From positions 1 through 64,000 of the forward strand of contig NZ_MIJY01000006.1 of the NCBI RefSeq assembly GCF_001730305.1: a DNA stretch of 64,000 bases, read 5' to 3'. The stretch comes from Enterococcus termitis. Its GTDB lineage: Bacteria > Bacillota > Bacilli > Lactobacillales > Enterococcaceae. This document shows, in pieces, positions 26,081 to 36,008 of the stretch. The translations under genes and the position numbers were made by a program. Positions within the stretch are counted from its first letter, which is position 1, and each line of letters begins with the position of its first letter. The notes below the pieces were generated by a model. It saw only the letters and a program-made list of their open reading frames with translations. It had not been told where the DNA came from and ran no database searches.

Positions 26081-27061
26081 TTATTTACTCTTTTTTTCTT
26101 GTTTACTTTTGATGAATAAAAACAATGTAATTAATAATAGAATGGCAATCCCTGCGATTGAATAGTAAATCGTTTTTCTCTCACCAGTGTTCGGGAATAA
26201 TCCTTTTTTCTTCTCTTCTTTCTTTTCAGCGGAAGATGCTGTCGTGCTAGTAGAAGTTGAATTTTCAGTTGCAGCCGCTCCAGCAAAAGCTTTGTCATCT
26301 AATGTATAGACATGAGAATAATCTCCAGATTGAGGAGTAAAAGCTGCGAAACTAAAGCCATCTTCATAGGCAAGTGTGAAATACCCTTCAGCATCTGTTG
26401 TTACTGAACGACTAGGATCAATCAAAGGATATAGCTCTTTGATGGTTGTAACAGTCAGTCCCAACCGGCTAGGTACACTATAACCATAGATAGAAACTCC
26501 AGCGGCTGTTCCTCCATTAAGGGCTGTAACTTTTCCTTTCACTTCTTTGCTATCTGAATCATAAGAGACAAATTGAACATCATAGGTAGGTGCTTCTGGA
26601 ATGACTAGGTAACTCATGTCTAACGTTACCGCTTGCTTCTCGCCTTTGCCTTCCTCTAAAGGATAGACCATAAAACGAACTTTAACTACATTTTTACCGA
26701 GTGTTTTCGTTGAAGGTTCTTCTAAAAGTTTCAAATCTCTGAGAGCTGCTCCGTGAGAAGAAGCGTCATCATGAAGCATATCTGCCGTCACAGTATCGCC
26801 TTGATAAACGACTAATGTTGAATCGAGATGATCCCCATAAGCGGTTTGTGTCGAGCTTGATGTTTCAGTTGCTCTAGAATCTTCTGTTAGGGAAAAACTA
26901 CTATCAGCGGTTTTTGTGAGTTCATTCTCTGTACTTTGAGAAGACTCAGCGATCGATGAGCTTTCAACAGTGCTCTCCGTGGCAGTCGATGAGTCCTCTG
27001 CAAAACCAACAGTGGGGAATAAAAGTGATAAGGCAACAAAATAAAAAACAGCTTTTTTCAT
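26081..27061 (-). CDS. Sortase-anchored surface protein (FPNTG)
   Basis: 326 residues from the second Met (27061), which is ~7 bp from AAGGAG; the first Met is too close. Signal peptide to FAED, then ~70 residues of Ser/Thr/Glu repeats, two beta-rich domains (~80-165 and ~170-260; the second looks like a carboxypeptidase-regulatory/Ig fold: VKGKVTALNGGTAAGVSIYG), a Thr/Ser linker and a FPNTG sorting signal with hydrophobic helix and basic tail. F replaces L in the LPXTG motif, which sortase A often tolerates. Function unknown. Confidence 0.8.
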   Translation of the reverse strand: MKKAVFYFVALSLLFPTVGFAEDSSTATESTVESSSIAESSQSTENELTKTADSSFSLTEDSRATETSSSTQTAYGDHLDSTLVVYQGDTVTADMLHDDASSHGAALRDLKLLEEPSTKTLGKNVVKVRFMVYPLEEGKGEKQAVTLDMSYLVIPEAPTYDVQFVSYDSDSKEVKGKVTALNGGTAAGVSIYGYSVPSRLGLTVTTIKELYPLIDPSRSVTTDAEGYFTLAYEDGFSFAAFTPQSGDYSHVYTLDDKAFAGAAATENSTSTSTTASSAEKKEEKKKGLFPNTGERKTIYYSIAGIAILLLITLFLFIKSKQEKKSK

Positions 27062-27194
27062 AAACATTCTCCTTTTTGTAACATACGTATTGTTCTCGAT
27101 ATGAATGTAACATAAATGAAATAAATGACAACGTATTAAAAGGAGACTTTATATTTTCTTAAGGTTTTCTTAATGTTTAGAAAAGGCATAGATT

Positions 27195-28172
27195 TTATTT
27201 AATCATTGTTAAACTAATTTCACCTGAAGAAAGAATTTTTTCAGCGCCGTTTGAAAGCTTGACGATCAGTTCGCCGCGTTCGTTAATTGCTATGGCTGTT
27301 CCTTCATATTCAGTGCCAGCTTGTGTAAAGTATACTTTTTTATCTAAAACAAAAGATTTTTGCCGATATTCGTCTAAAAAGTCTTCTGAGGGTAATTGTC
27401 CCACTATTTGATAAAACTGATTCCAAATCGCTGCAATCAGTTCATTCCGTGTGCATGTAGGTGAACTGCTGGCAAAAAGAGAGGTTGCTTTCTCTTGTAG
27501 TTCCTTTGGAAACTCATTTTGGCTAAGAGAAAAATTGATGCCCATGCCGATGATTACATTTGAAATTTGCCCAGATTCTACGTCACTCATCGCTTCAGAC
27601 AAAATACCACCGATTTTCTTTCCGTTTAAATAAATATCATTGACCCATTTGATTTCAGTTGTTACTTGAGCTAATTCATCAATTGCTCGAGCAGCTGCTA
27701 CAGCCATGATAACTGTGTATTGAGCCATTTCTTCAAAGCGCTGGTTTGGCCGTAAGAGCATACTCATATAGATACCGCTGCCTGCTTTTGAAAAGAAGGG
27801 TCTGCCAAAACGCCCTTTTGGCGCTTCTTGGATATCGGCTACGATCAATGTGTTATTGGGGGCACCATTTATAGCAGCTAGCTTTGCGTCTTTCATCGTT
27901 GATTCAGAAGAATCAAGTACAGTGATGGAAAGAGAAGGTACAGCTGAGTCCAAAGCGAGATGAATACCTTCGGCAGATAAAAGATCAGATCGTTCATAGC
28001 GGTATCCTTTGTTTCGGCTGCTGACAATGAGATGCCCCTCTTTTTTTAATTCATTGATAGCTTTCCAAATAGCTGTCCGTGATAAGGAGAGTTCTTGAGC
28101 CATTTCTTCTCCAGAAAGAAAAGCTGGTGCTTGTTTCATTAATAAGGTTAGTACCTGACTTTTAGTAGACAT
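27195..28172 (-). CDS. birA: BirA biotin-protein ligase/repressor
   Basis: 325 residues, bifunctional type. N-terminal winged helix (SGEEMAQELSLSRTAIWKAI, 17-36) binds biotin operators; the ligase domain has GRFGRPFFSKAGSGIYMSML for biotinyl-AMP and KWVNDIYLNGKKIGGIL; the C-terminal SH3-like domain closes it. It attaches biotin to acetyl-CoA carboxylase and similar enzymes. The usual GRGRxGR loop reads APKGRFGR. AAAGGAG lies upstream. Monocistronic. Confidence 0.93.
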   Translation of the reverse strand: MSTKSQVLTLLMKQAPAFLSGEEMAQELSLSRTAIWKAINELKKEGHLIVSSRNKGYRYERSDLLSAEGIHLALDSAVPSLSITVLDSSESTMKDAKLAAINGAPNNTLIVADIQEAPKGRFGRPFFSKAGSGIYMSMLLRPNQRFEEMAQYTVIMAVAAARAIDELAQVTTEIKWVNDIYLNGKKIGGILSEAMSDVESGQISNVIIGMGINFSLSQNEFPKELQEKATSLFASSSPTCTRNELIAAIWNQFYQIVGQLPSEDFLDEYRQKSFVLDKKVYFTQAGTEYEGTAIAINERGELIVKLSNGAEKILSSGEISLTMIK

Positions 28173-28376
28173 AGTTTTCGCTCCTTTATAGTGATTTCAT
28201 TGTATCTGATGTAGAAGAAGCCGGTCAACCACAATCCGCCTGTAAGAGGAGGAAAATATCCTTCTTAAGATGTATGATTTCTTGAGAAAAGCTTGCTATA
28301 CTAAAAGGGTAGAGCAGGATGAAGCATTGTTTCTGCTAAAAGTTACTGGAAATTATAGAGATGGAGTGGAAAAAGA

Positions 28377-28589
28377 ATGGAAAAGCAACAATATGTTTGT
28401 GATAAATGTGGGAATATGCATTATGTTTCTGATCAATTTCAGGCAACAGGAGGAAACTTTGCCAAAATATTTGATGTTCAAAACAAGAAATTTATTACAA
28501 TTAGCTGTACACAGTGTGGCTTCACTGAACTGTATCGTGGTCAAACCTCTGATGGTTGGAATATACTAGACTTCTTGATTGGTGGTTAA
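28377..28589 (+). CDS. Zinc-ribbon nucleic-acid-binding protein
   Basis: 70 residues. Two CxxC pairs (VCDKCGN near 8-11 and SCTQCGF near 44-47) form one zinc ribbon, followed by ELYRGQTSDGWNILDFLIGG. It matches the predicted nucleic-acid-binding Zn-ribbon family (PF09855-like) of firmicutes. ATG at 28377; GGAGTGG lies 9-15 bp before it. Its role is unknown. Monocistronic with a terminator after it. Confidence 0.75.
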   Translation: MEKQQYVCDKCGNMHYVSDQFQATGGNFAKIFDVQNKKFITISCTQCGFTELYRGQTSDGWNILDFLIGG

Positions 28590-28622
28590 CCTACAGAGAA
28601 GAAGGTAGTTGAGCAAATAAAT

Positions 28623-28664
28623 CTAGGTGTCATCTGAAATAGATGACAGCTGGATTTTTTTTGT
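28623..28664 (+). terminator. Terminator of zinc-ribbon gene
   Basis: GGTGTCATCT/AGATGACA stem with GCTGGATTTTTTTT after it. Confidence 0.75.
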
Positions 28665-28840
28665 TTAAACCAATACTGTTTTAAGTGATTCTGGGGTTTC
28701 GGGCAAGCTGAAAAATATTGTTTACTCCTGTGTTGCTTTATAGCTCTGTATATGTTTTCTATGGAAAGACAAAAATCCCCCTCGTAAAGTACTTTATAAG
28801 TCTTGCCCATAGAAACATCAAAGACAAGTACATAAGTCAT
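28650..28840 (-). pseudogene. IS110-like transposase N-terminal remnant
   Basis: From ATG 28840 the product begins MTYVLVFDVSMGKTYKVLYE, which looks like the RuvC-like start of IS110-family transposases (an Asp in xDVSxGK). Similarity fades after ~35 residues and the frame then runs through the neighbouring terminator. A normal IS110 transposase is ~400 residues, so only the 5' stub survives. Confidence 0.45.
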
Positions 28841-29113
28841 TTTCTCATCTTCTTTCTTTTTTTTGAAAAGTTCTTCACTGTGTCATTTCGTTCCTAATTT
28901 CCTAAACACGAGCTCGAAGCCCCGACATACTTGACCCAGATTTTAAAATGATAGTAAAGGAGACTGCTTTTTTGTAGGGATTAGAAGTCCAAGAGAGCAT
29001 GATCTCCCTTTCTCTTCTTAATCTATCCCCCTAAAAAGGAAAATAGAGGGTAAACTTATCGACGGATTAGTTTACCTTCTAATATTAATATATTTTTTAT
29101 ATTAGATAACAGT
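28841..29113. other. Non-coding gap
   Basis: No gene. A hairpin at about 29052-29082 (GGTAAACT/AGTTTACC) would act as a terminator for the minus-strand Mga-like gene, with a T-rich run on that strand. Confidence 0.5.
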
Positions 29114-30541
29114 TTAGAGAATGGTCAGCTTTTTAGCTAAAATCTCCCATTCCCGCTCTAAAGGAACACTGGAGAACTTAAAAAAGGTACAGCCGATGTC
29201 CGATGAAGGCAGAGGAAAGTTACAAATACAAATATCGATATCCAGTCGTTCGATTAAATTATTGTCGATAGGCTGGTTGAATACAAACGACAGCTCCGCT
29301 GTTTTCGGTACATATTTATGCGCTAAATATTTATAGTAGGCTGTTTCAGCAGAAGTTCCGCTTAGCGCAAAGAGTATTTTACTGCTGCGATTCACCTTTG
29401 CTTCGGTTAAGGAAGCCAAACTGATCGCTAAGTCTTCTTTATATAAGAAATCATGATTATCTTTCAGGATAGACGTCCAAGTAGCAATTGTTTTTGGGTA
29501 TTTCTTTTCCATCAGGGCTTTGAATTTAGAATCGTTTTTTTGAAATAATGGTGACAGTTCCTGCAACGCTTTTTCATTGACTAAAAAAGCTTTGATAATC
29601 GCTTTTAGCTCGACATTCATTGGATAGCTTAAGCCGGAAAGCTGGAAAAAGCTAGTCACTAAATGCTCAAAATCCTCTGTTGCCTGTAAAAAGCTAGTTG
29701 GTAAAAAATGACTCTTTTCATCATAAACGATTGTGTCTAATGAAATTAAAAAGGCAAAAATAATCTCTGAATCGGTGATCAAATTAAATGAATCTGGGTG
29801 TACTGCTTTTTTTGCGGCTGTTTTTAGCATTAGAAATGTATCTCTGTGACGATATTCCTCTAAAATATGAGCGTCGAGATAGACTAATTTTTGCTGTCTA
29901 ATTCTTTGTTCACTAACGGTCATCCAGCGAACAAAACGATGATAATCAACATTAAGGACTAATCCATAATTGTGCAGCAGGTTTCTTAAGATTGCGTACA
30001 AGTCCATATGTATACTTTTTAGATAAGAATGTTGATTGTATTCAGCTACTTGTTCAAAGAAATGAAAATAAAAATACCTGATATTGACTTCGTCGCCAAG
30101 TATTTCGAGTGGCGAAAGGTTTAATGTTAAATCAAAATCCTCTAAAACGTCCTTTAAAACAGATAAATATTTGCGGAGAGTAGATTCTGCAATGAAAAAT
30201 TTCTCAGATAAATAATCGATCGTCTCACTTCGGCCGTAAAAGGTATCTTCCACGATAGAAAATAAAATATTGTTCTTCACTTCATCTTCGATATAACTCA
30301 AAATCGGATTCATATCAGTAGAGATATTTAGAATCAAGGAAGAGTTTTCTAGAATCATTGAGTCTGGAAACAGCTTGCTCAAGGTTTGAATATCTCTTCT
30401 TAACGTTTTTTGAGAAACTTCACACGCTTCTGCCAATTCCGAAATTAGAATGGGCAAATCTGACTCTAATAATAAATTCAAAATGGTAATCTTTCGTTTT
30501 GTAGATGTATCCAATAATAATTGATAACCTATTTCATTCAT
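29114..30541 (-). CDS. Mga-family transcriptional regulator
   Basis: 475 residues from ATG 30541 (TGGAGGAAT 8 bp upstream; the longer frame has no site). N-terminal HTH_Mga-type winged helices (ISELAEACEVSQKTLRRDIQ near 34-53, then a second DNA-binding segment FIAESTLRKYLSVLKDVLE near 125), a PRD-like helical middle, and a C-terminal EIIB-like fold. Mga-like proteins activate surface-protein operons of Gram-positive cocci. It is divergent from the WxL locus, which it may control. Domain calls are by pattern. Confidence 0.75.
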   Translation of the reverse strand: MNEIGYQLLLDTSTKRKITILNLLLESDLPILISELAEACEVSQKTLRRDIQTLSKLFPDSMILENSSLILNISTDMNPILSYIEDEVKNNILFSIVEDTFYGRSETIDYLSEKFFIAESTLRKYLSVLKDVLEDFDLTLNLSPLEILGDEVNIRYFYFHFFEQVAEYNQHSYLKSIHMDLYAILRNLLHNYGLVLNVDYHRFVRWMTVSEQRIRQQKLVYLDAHILEEYRHRDTFLMLKTAAKKAVHPDSFNLITDSEIIFAFLISLDTIVYDEKSHFLPTSFLQATEDFEHLVTSFFQLSGLSYPMNVELKAIIKAFLVNEKALQELSPLFQKNDSKFKALMEKKYPKTIATWTSILKDNHDFLYKEDLAISLASLTEAKVNRSSKILFALSGTSAETAYYKYLAHKYVPKTAELSFVFNQPIDNNLIERLDIDICICNFPLPSSDIGCTFFKFSSVPLEREWEILAKKLTIL

Positions 30542-30828
30542 ATTAATTCCTCCAACATCATCATATTCTAGAATCATAACAAAAAAAATAAGGCGAATTT
30601 TATCTGAAATTTCTCCTATTGTAGAAAAACCATAAAAATAATTCTCATTTTTATATTAAAAAAATGAATTTAAATTAAATAATAATTAAAAAATGGTGAA
30701 TTTTCGGTTTGGTTGGGCTATTTTAGGTTGTTTAGCTTTGTCCTTGAAGTAGACAAACCTAATTTGTGAAAAAAATGAGAATATAATATATTTCTTGTGC
30801 ACAAATAAAAGAAAGGAGAAATTAATTT
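30542..30828. other. Divergent regulatory region
   Basis: Very AT-rich gap between the two divergent regulators. TATAAT at 30782-30787 faces right but has no matching -35, as expected for an activator-dependent promoter. Confidence 0.5.
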
Positions 30829-31551
30829 ATGTATAATTTGGCCATTTTTAATACCAGAGATTATTCTATACCACCATCTACCCAAATACGTGATTGTTAT
30901 TTTTCTGATGAAAACCAACTTTTGGAGCATTTAGATAGTCTTCATGGTGTGCTGATCTATAGTTCAGAAGACAGTCAAAGTCAAGTTCTTGAATTGATCT
31001 TGTCTCTCAAAAAGCAATCTTTGCTACCGATCTGGGTAAAATCGAAAACAGAAAATGAAATTAGCAAAAAAATTAATCTGGAACTCGGTGTGTTAGGTAA
31101 CCTAGACAAAAATATATCTGATGATGAGTTGTTTGTCATTATTGAAAATACGTTAAAGCTGATTCACAAATCAGACAGAGAAAACATAAACGGACGAAAC
31201 ACCAGCAATGAGTTAGAACTTAACTCTCTAAATTGTAGCATGAAACTACCGAATAAGTCCGAAGTCAGCCTTACACGCTTGGAGTATAGGATGGTGTCTT
31301 TATTAGCAAGCAGAGTCAACCAGGCATTTACATATGAAGAGATTTCTAATCATGTTTGGGAAGGAAATGAGAATGTAGATTTTTCCATGAAAACCTATCG
31401 TGTAGCCAATGTAGCTTTCCATATCAGAAACAAGTTAAAACAAGGCGGTGTAGATCCTAAAATTTTACGTACTGTTCGTTCCGTGGGTTATCTTCTTGAC
31501 TCGAGTCGGGGAAGCAATCTTTTAAAGGAGGTGATTGCGTATAATAGCTAA
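30829..31551 (+). CDS. Winged-helix regulator with degenerate receiver
   Basis: 240 residues, ATG behind AAAGGAG. The C-terminal ~100 residues are an OmpR-type winged helix (LTRLEYRMVSLLASRVNQAF, then KILRTVRSVGYLL). The N-terminal ~115 residues have the length and strand pattern of a receiver, but the expected acidic pocket and phospho-acceptor Asp are missing (GVLIYSSED where DxxxP is expected). No histidine kinase is adjacent. Such orphan regulators often head WxL operons. It is 24 bp before the large WxL gene. Confidence 0.75.
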   Translation: MYNLAIFNTRDYSIPPSTQIRDCYFSDENQLLEHLDSLHGVLIYSSEDSQSQVLELILSLKKQSLLPIWVKSKTENEISKKINLELGVLGNLDKNISDDELFVIIENTLKLIHKSDRENINGRNTSNELELNSLNCSMKLPNKSEVSLTRLEYRMVSLLASRVNQAFTYEEISNHVWEGNENVDFSMKTYRVANVAFHIRNKLKQGGVDPKILRTVRSVGYLLDSSRGSNLLKEVIAYNS

Positions 31552-31575
31552 TATTTTAAGAAATAGGGAGGGAAA

Positions 31576-34500
31576 ATGAATGAAATGAACAGAAAAAAAA
31601 GACTAACGTATAGCATTATTTTAACGGTGTCACTATTGTGTTCAATTACAGTTGGTTATTTCTACGTCTCTGCTACTAAGCTCTTTGCTAGTACAGAAGA
31701 AATAGAGGAGTTAGTTGATCCGAATGAAGCTGTTCGGCTAGATCTAACTAATGAAGATGAAGCGTTAGAACAAATCTCAGAAGTAGAATTACCGAATACG
31801 TTTATTGAAGAAACTGAAAATGATTTGACTGAAGAACCTGAATCAACTGTTTTTATTGGAGCAACAGCTGAAGTTTCAACTTTTGAAGAATTACGATTGG
31901 CTGTAGCAAACTCAGAAGTCGGACAAATCGAAGTTCAAAACGATTTAGTTCGTAGTGGGACAGGTGCAGCAACTGCAATAGGGACTCTAAATAGAAATTT
32001 GCTAATCAAAGGAAATGGATTTTCAATCAACTTTGGTGCTGACAACGGAAGTTTAACTCTAGGCAACTTAGCAGCTGAGCAGGAAGCTCTTTTACGAGTG
32101 GAAAATGCTTCATTAGTAAAAACAGGAGCAACCTCCATTTTTAATGCGAGTGGGACCGGAGCAGGTTGGCATTTGGAACTTGAAAGTGTCAGTACAGCGA
32201 CAGGTAACGCGGCTAGGTTAGCTTTAATTCCAGAAGGACGCTTAACGTTCACCGGAGGAACGAATATATTTGCGCAAACATTGACAAATGTATTTGTTCA
32301 AACAAAAGAAGTCTATGTCAATAACCAAGCCGAGGTAACGATTACTCGAGGAAACTCAGCAGTTTTCTTTTCAGCTGCAACAGTTGCTGATTCAAAAATT
32401 GTGATTAGTGAGAATGCGAATGTTTCAATTACAGTGGCTAGTGGAACTGCTAATGTGATTGACATGAGAGGTCCAAATCCTTCAGTTGTCGTTTCAGAGG
32501 AGTCCACGCTGCTAATAAATGCACCAGGAACAACAGCTTCACCGTCGAATACGGCAAATAATGCGATTATTATGACGGGGACACAATCGACTTTAGAAGT
32601 GCTTGGTAATTCTAAGCTGACGTTGACAACAACTAATGCGAAACGAGCGATTGGTTTAGTCGCTGCTGAAGCCAAAATAACAATCGACTCGAGTGAGTTA
32701 ACTGTGAATGCTGCGACCGGACGAAGTATTAATGTGGCAGGAACAACTCCTCAAGTTTTAATCAATAATAAAAGCTCATTAAACTTGGTTAGTACTGGAA
32801 ACGGACAACAGATTGTTTTGGATGGAGCAAATTCACTGTTCCATCTAGGTTCACAATCAACAGCAAATTTAACCACTGGATCAGGTAATGCACAAACGGT
32901 AGTAATAGGAAGTTCAGCTGCTAATCCGACATTACGAGTTGATGGAGGTTCTAGTTTTGAAATGACTAGCCCGGGTGCAACTACGGGAAGCGCTTCTGCT
33001 ACAGCAAACAATGGGATTATATTGACTGGGACTACACCTAGTGTGGAAATTAAAGACGGTTCAAAAGTTAGATTGGGAACGACAGGAACTAAAAGAGCAC
33101 TATTTCTTAATGGTATTTCAGCTAATTTACAAGTAGAGAGTTCAACCATTGATGTAACTACTGGTAGTGGTATGGGCATTCATTTGTCAGGTAATGATAG
33201 TAATGTAGATATAAATAGCAAATCTACTGCTAATATTGTTTCCGGAGCTGCGAATGGCCTAACTCTCCACGGAGAAAGACCAAGTTTAAGAGTCGCTGAC
33301 CTTGGAACGGAGCTAACTGCAAGGAGTACAGTAAGTGCTGGATATGTCAATGCGGTGATCTATCTTGGATCAGCAACAGCAAATTCACTTACCTTAGGTG
33401 CTCGTGTAGAGATTACTGATGGCGCTCAAGTTCAAGCGACTAGTAATGTATCTTCTGCAATGGGGATTCAAAGTCGAGACGGAAATTTCCTTTTGTCTGA
33501 TGATGCTAGCCTGAAGCTAAATAGTGGTGCTTCAACAGGTGAAGCAGCAGTGCTACGTTTCTTATATTTTGGAAGTTATAAATTCACCATTGATAATGCG
33601 TTGTTAGAAATTAGTAAAAGTGGTGGGAATTCTCCAGGAATTCGTATGTACGGCGGGAATAATCACATAGAGGTTAAAAATGGCGGGATGTTTCGGATAA
33701 ATAATCCTGGTAATGGTACTGCCAATGATAATGCGAATCAAGGAGTCCTTTACACAGTTAATAATGCACCGAATTCTTTTACCGTTAGTGATCCCGGCTC
33801 ATCCGTTATCATTAATGCTACGACTGGCCCGTCTATTGATATGGGTACTGCCGCAGGAACAATTGATGTATTGAATCAAGGATACTTTCAGGCGTCAGGA
33901 CGAACAAGTAGCGCAAGTGGTGGAATTTTTAATGCTGGTAACTTGAGAGTGACATTTGATAATCCATTGTATATGAATTTCCGGAATAATCGTCCCTCTG
34001 GAGGAAATATCTTTAATGTGTCTAATGGCTCGACGTTAACTGCTACAAATAGTGATTTGGCAGTTTGGCGCAATGGGGCGGACTTAGATGGCGATCCGAA
34101 TATTAACTATCGGACACTTGACTATTCGTTTAGCGGTCAGAATTTCAATACATTAGCTTCTACCAATAATCCGGATATTTTAAACACAGCGAATTTTGGA
34201 ACTACTGGTTTAACAGCATACTCTCGTTTAAGTTCAAATAATGCTCGTTGGGCAATCGCTGATGAATTACGAGTTCCAACGAATGCGGATAAGAAAATTT
34301 ATGGGCATATTAGTATACCAGTAGGGCTCTACGAATCGCGCTCAGCTTGGGATGATGAAGCAGAAGTATCTGTTGAAGTGACAAAGTCTAATGGTTCTAG
34401 TCAAATTTATAGAGCAAAATCTGTGGGTCATACTGACGAGGATCCTGGAATCAGCATTTATGGTGAAGAGCGCAGAGGGGGATTATTTGAAATTACCCTA

Positions 34501-35646
34501 AATGACTATTTAGAAGCGGGAGATAAGGTTGAAATAAAAGAGGTTCGCTTGACCAGTGGAGAGTTAACACCTGGGTTTGAGAATACTATTTTAAGTGACC
34601 CTAAAGTTACGTTTCCAATAGTTCCGCCGACACCTGCAGTATTTGACAATGAAATAGTGCTAAGTACAGCTTCCACGATTAAAGGCTATTCTGAAAATAG
34701 AGATGCTGTAGTTACTGCAACTCATAATGGACAAGCTATTGATACTTCAGATGTATCGATTGATAGTTCAGGGAACTTCGAAATCTCACTAAATGGGCTA
34801 ACATTGTCTGAAAATGATGAAATACAAGTGTTTTTAAGAGATAAAGCCGGTCTAGCAGAAACTGCTGGAGTCGTTAATCCACCTGCCACCAACAATGAGA
34901 TTGGTAATATCAATCCCGCAGAAGAGTTGGTGTTTCATGATGCGACATTTAGTCAGGCAACTGTTCTAACGGTAACAGAACTGGTAGATGCTGTCTTAAC
35001 TGTAGAATTTACTAATGAGCTTGGGCAAATACTTCCCGGATATACGATTACAATTGATGGTTTGATTGGGGATGAAATTGATTTAACGAAAGAAGAACGT
35101 GTAGTTAAACAGTTAGAAGAATTAATGAATGCTGGATATGAAATCGCTGAACGTCCTGCAAATGAAACAATGGTCATTTTAGATAGTACCGAAGTAACTG
35201 TTCAATATAAACTTCAAGGGATATTAAGCTTAGCATCAGCACCAAACGCGCTTGATTTTGGTTCACTAGCATATAATGCAACAACTAAGCGAGTGGAAGA
35301 CCCGTCCATTGATCAACCATTAATCGTGACCGATACACGTGCAGATACTGCTAATGGATGGACGCTAACTGCATCTTTATCCAGTCCTATGCGAAATAGT
35401 GACGGACAAGAATTGGTTAATGCTTTACGTTATGTATACAAAGGGCAGGAGACGATTTTAGATGCTAATGACCAGACTGTTTACTTAAATACGAATGGCT
35501 CAGCTGGAAGTTTTGAAGTGAGTGATAGCTGGGGGAACCAGTCAGGTACTGATGGTGTGAAACTTCAAATAGGTTCATCGGATACGATTCATACAGGAAA
35601 TTATGTTGGTGTGATTACGTGGAAAGTAATGGCTGGTCAGCCATAA
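31576..35646 (+). CDS. Giant WxL-domain surface protein
   Basis: 1356 residues; GGGAGGG is 3 bp before ATG 31576 and 12 bp before the in-frame ATG 31585, so either may start. Signal/anchor helix at ~12-32, acidic spacer, then ~750 residues of Asn/Ser/Thr/Gly-rich short repeats (VEISG-, LTLxG-type) suggesting a parallel beta-helix, two Ig-like/MucBP-like parts (~1010-1220; ATVLTVTELVDAVLTVEF), and a C-terminal WxL domain with GWTLTASL and ITWKVMAG. WxL domains bind peptidoglycan noncovalently. A large extracellular adhesin is the likely role. Confidence 0.85.
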   Translation: MNEMNRKKRLTYSIILTVSLLCSITVGYFYVSATKLFASTEEIEELVDPNEAVRLDLTNEDEALEQISEVELPNTFIEETENDLTEEPESTVFIGATAEVSTFEELRLAVANSEVGQIEVQNDLVRSGTGAATAIGTLNRNLLIKGNGFSINFGADNGSLTLGNLAAEQEALLRVENASLVKTGATSIFNASGTGAGWHLELESVSTATGNAARLALIPEGRLTFTGGTNIFAQTLTNVFVQTKEVYVNNQAEVTITRGNSAVFFSAATVADSKIVISENANVSITVASGTANVIDMRGPNPSVVVSEESTLLINAPGTTASPSNTANNAIIMTGTQSTLEVLGNSKLTLTTTNAKRAIGLVAAEAKITIDSSELTVNAATGRSINVAGTTPQVLINNKSSLNLVSTGNGQQIVLDGANSLFHLGSQSTANLTTGSGNAQTVVIGSSAANPTLRVDGGSSFEMTSPGATTGSASATANNGIILTGTTPSVEIKDGSKVRLGTTGTKRALFLNGISANLQVESSTIDVTTGSGMGIHLSGNDSNVDINSKSTANIVSGAANGLTLHGERPSLRVADLGTELTARSTVSAGYVNAVIYLGSATANSLTLGARVEITDGAQVQATSNVSSAMGIQSRDGNFLLSDDASLKLNSGASTGEAAVLRFLYFGSYKFTIDNALLEISKSGGNSPGIRMYGGNNHIEVKNGGMFRINNPGNGTANDNANQGVLYTVNNAPNSFTVSDPGSSVIINATTGPSIDMGTAAGTIDVLNQGYFQASGRTSSASGGIFNAGNLRVTFDNPLYMNFRNNRPSGGNIFNVSNGSTLTATNSDLAVWRNGADLDGDPNINYRTLDYSFSGQNFNTLASTNNPDILNTANFGTTGLTAYSRLSSNNARWAIADELRVPTNADKKIYGHISIPVGLYESRSAWDDEAEVSVEVTKSNGSSQIYRAKSVGHTDEDPGISIYGEERRGGLFEITLNDYLEAGDKVEIKEVRLTSGELTPGFENTILSDPKVTFPIVPPTPAVFDNEIVLSTASTIKGYSENRDAVVTATHNGQAIDTSDVSIDSSGNFEISLNGLTLSENDEIQVFLRDKAGLAETAGVVNPPATNNEIGNINPAEELVFHDATFSQATVLTVTELVDAVLTVEFTNELGQILPGYTITIDGLIGDEIDLTKEERVVKQLEELMNAGYEIAERPANETMVILDSTEVTVQYKLQGILSLASAPNALDFGSLAYNATTKRVEDPSIDQPLIVTDTRADTANGWTLTASLSSPMRNSDGQELVNALRYVYKGQETILDANDQTVYLNTNGSAGSFEVSDSWGNQSGTDGVKLQIGSSDTIHTGNYVGVITWKVMAGQP

Positions 35647-35660
35647 AAGGAGAGAAAAAA

Positions 35661-36008
35661 ATGAAGAATAACAAAATAATCATTCTATTCTGCTCCTTGA
35701 TGGCGCTAGTCAGTTTAGCGATATCACCACTAATGGTCCATGGAACAGAAGGAACAGGCGGACAAGTTAACACAGGTGGGAAAATTTCATTTTATGAAAA
35801 AGAAACAACACCTGAAGAAACAACTCCAATAGTACCGAATAAACCAGAATTACCTGCTGACAAAGATACAGGCACAGCAGAAAAACCAGCTGGGAACTTA
35901 CCAAGTACTGGGGAATTGATTGGTAATTTCTGTTTTATCGGAATTGGCTTAGTGATGCTTTTCCTTCTTCTGATTGTATTACGCAGATGGACAAAGGAGG
36001 AGAAATAG
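35661..36008 (+). CDS. Small LPXTG-anchored protein of WxL locus
   Basis: 115 residues from ATG 35661 (AAAAGGAGAG upstream). Signal peptide to HGTEG, short Pro/Glu/Thr spacer, then LPSTG, a hydrophobic helix and RRWTKEEK tail. Such short sortase-anchored proteins recur in WxL clusters and may tether the complex. It ends at the ATG of the next gene, so coupled. Confidence 0.85.
   Translation: MKNNKIIILFCSLMALVSLAISPLMVHGTEGTGGQVNTGGKISFYEKETTPEETTPIVPNKPELPADKDTGTAEKPAGNLPSTGELIGNFCFIGIGLVMLFLLLIVLRRWTKEEK

Noticed and set aside
28270-28569. 99-codon frame overlapping the zinc-ribbon gene
   Set aside because: It runs out of frame across the zinc-ribbon gene, which has the CxxC pairs; the longer frame has no domain.
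31935-35177. Long minus-strand open frames inside the giant WxL gene
   Set aside because: They are shadows of a low-complexity Ser/Thr/Asn-rich gene, lack ribosome binding sites and have no recognisable protein features.
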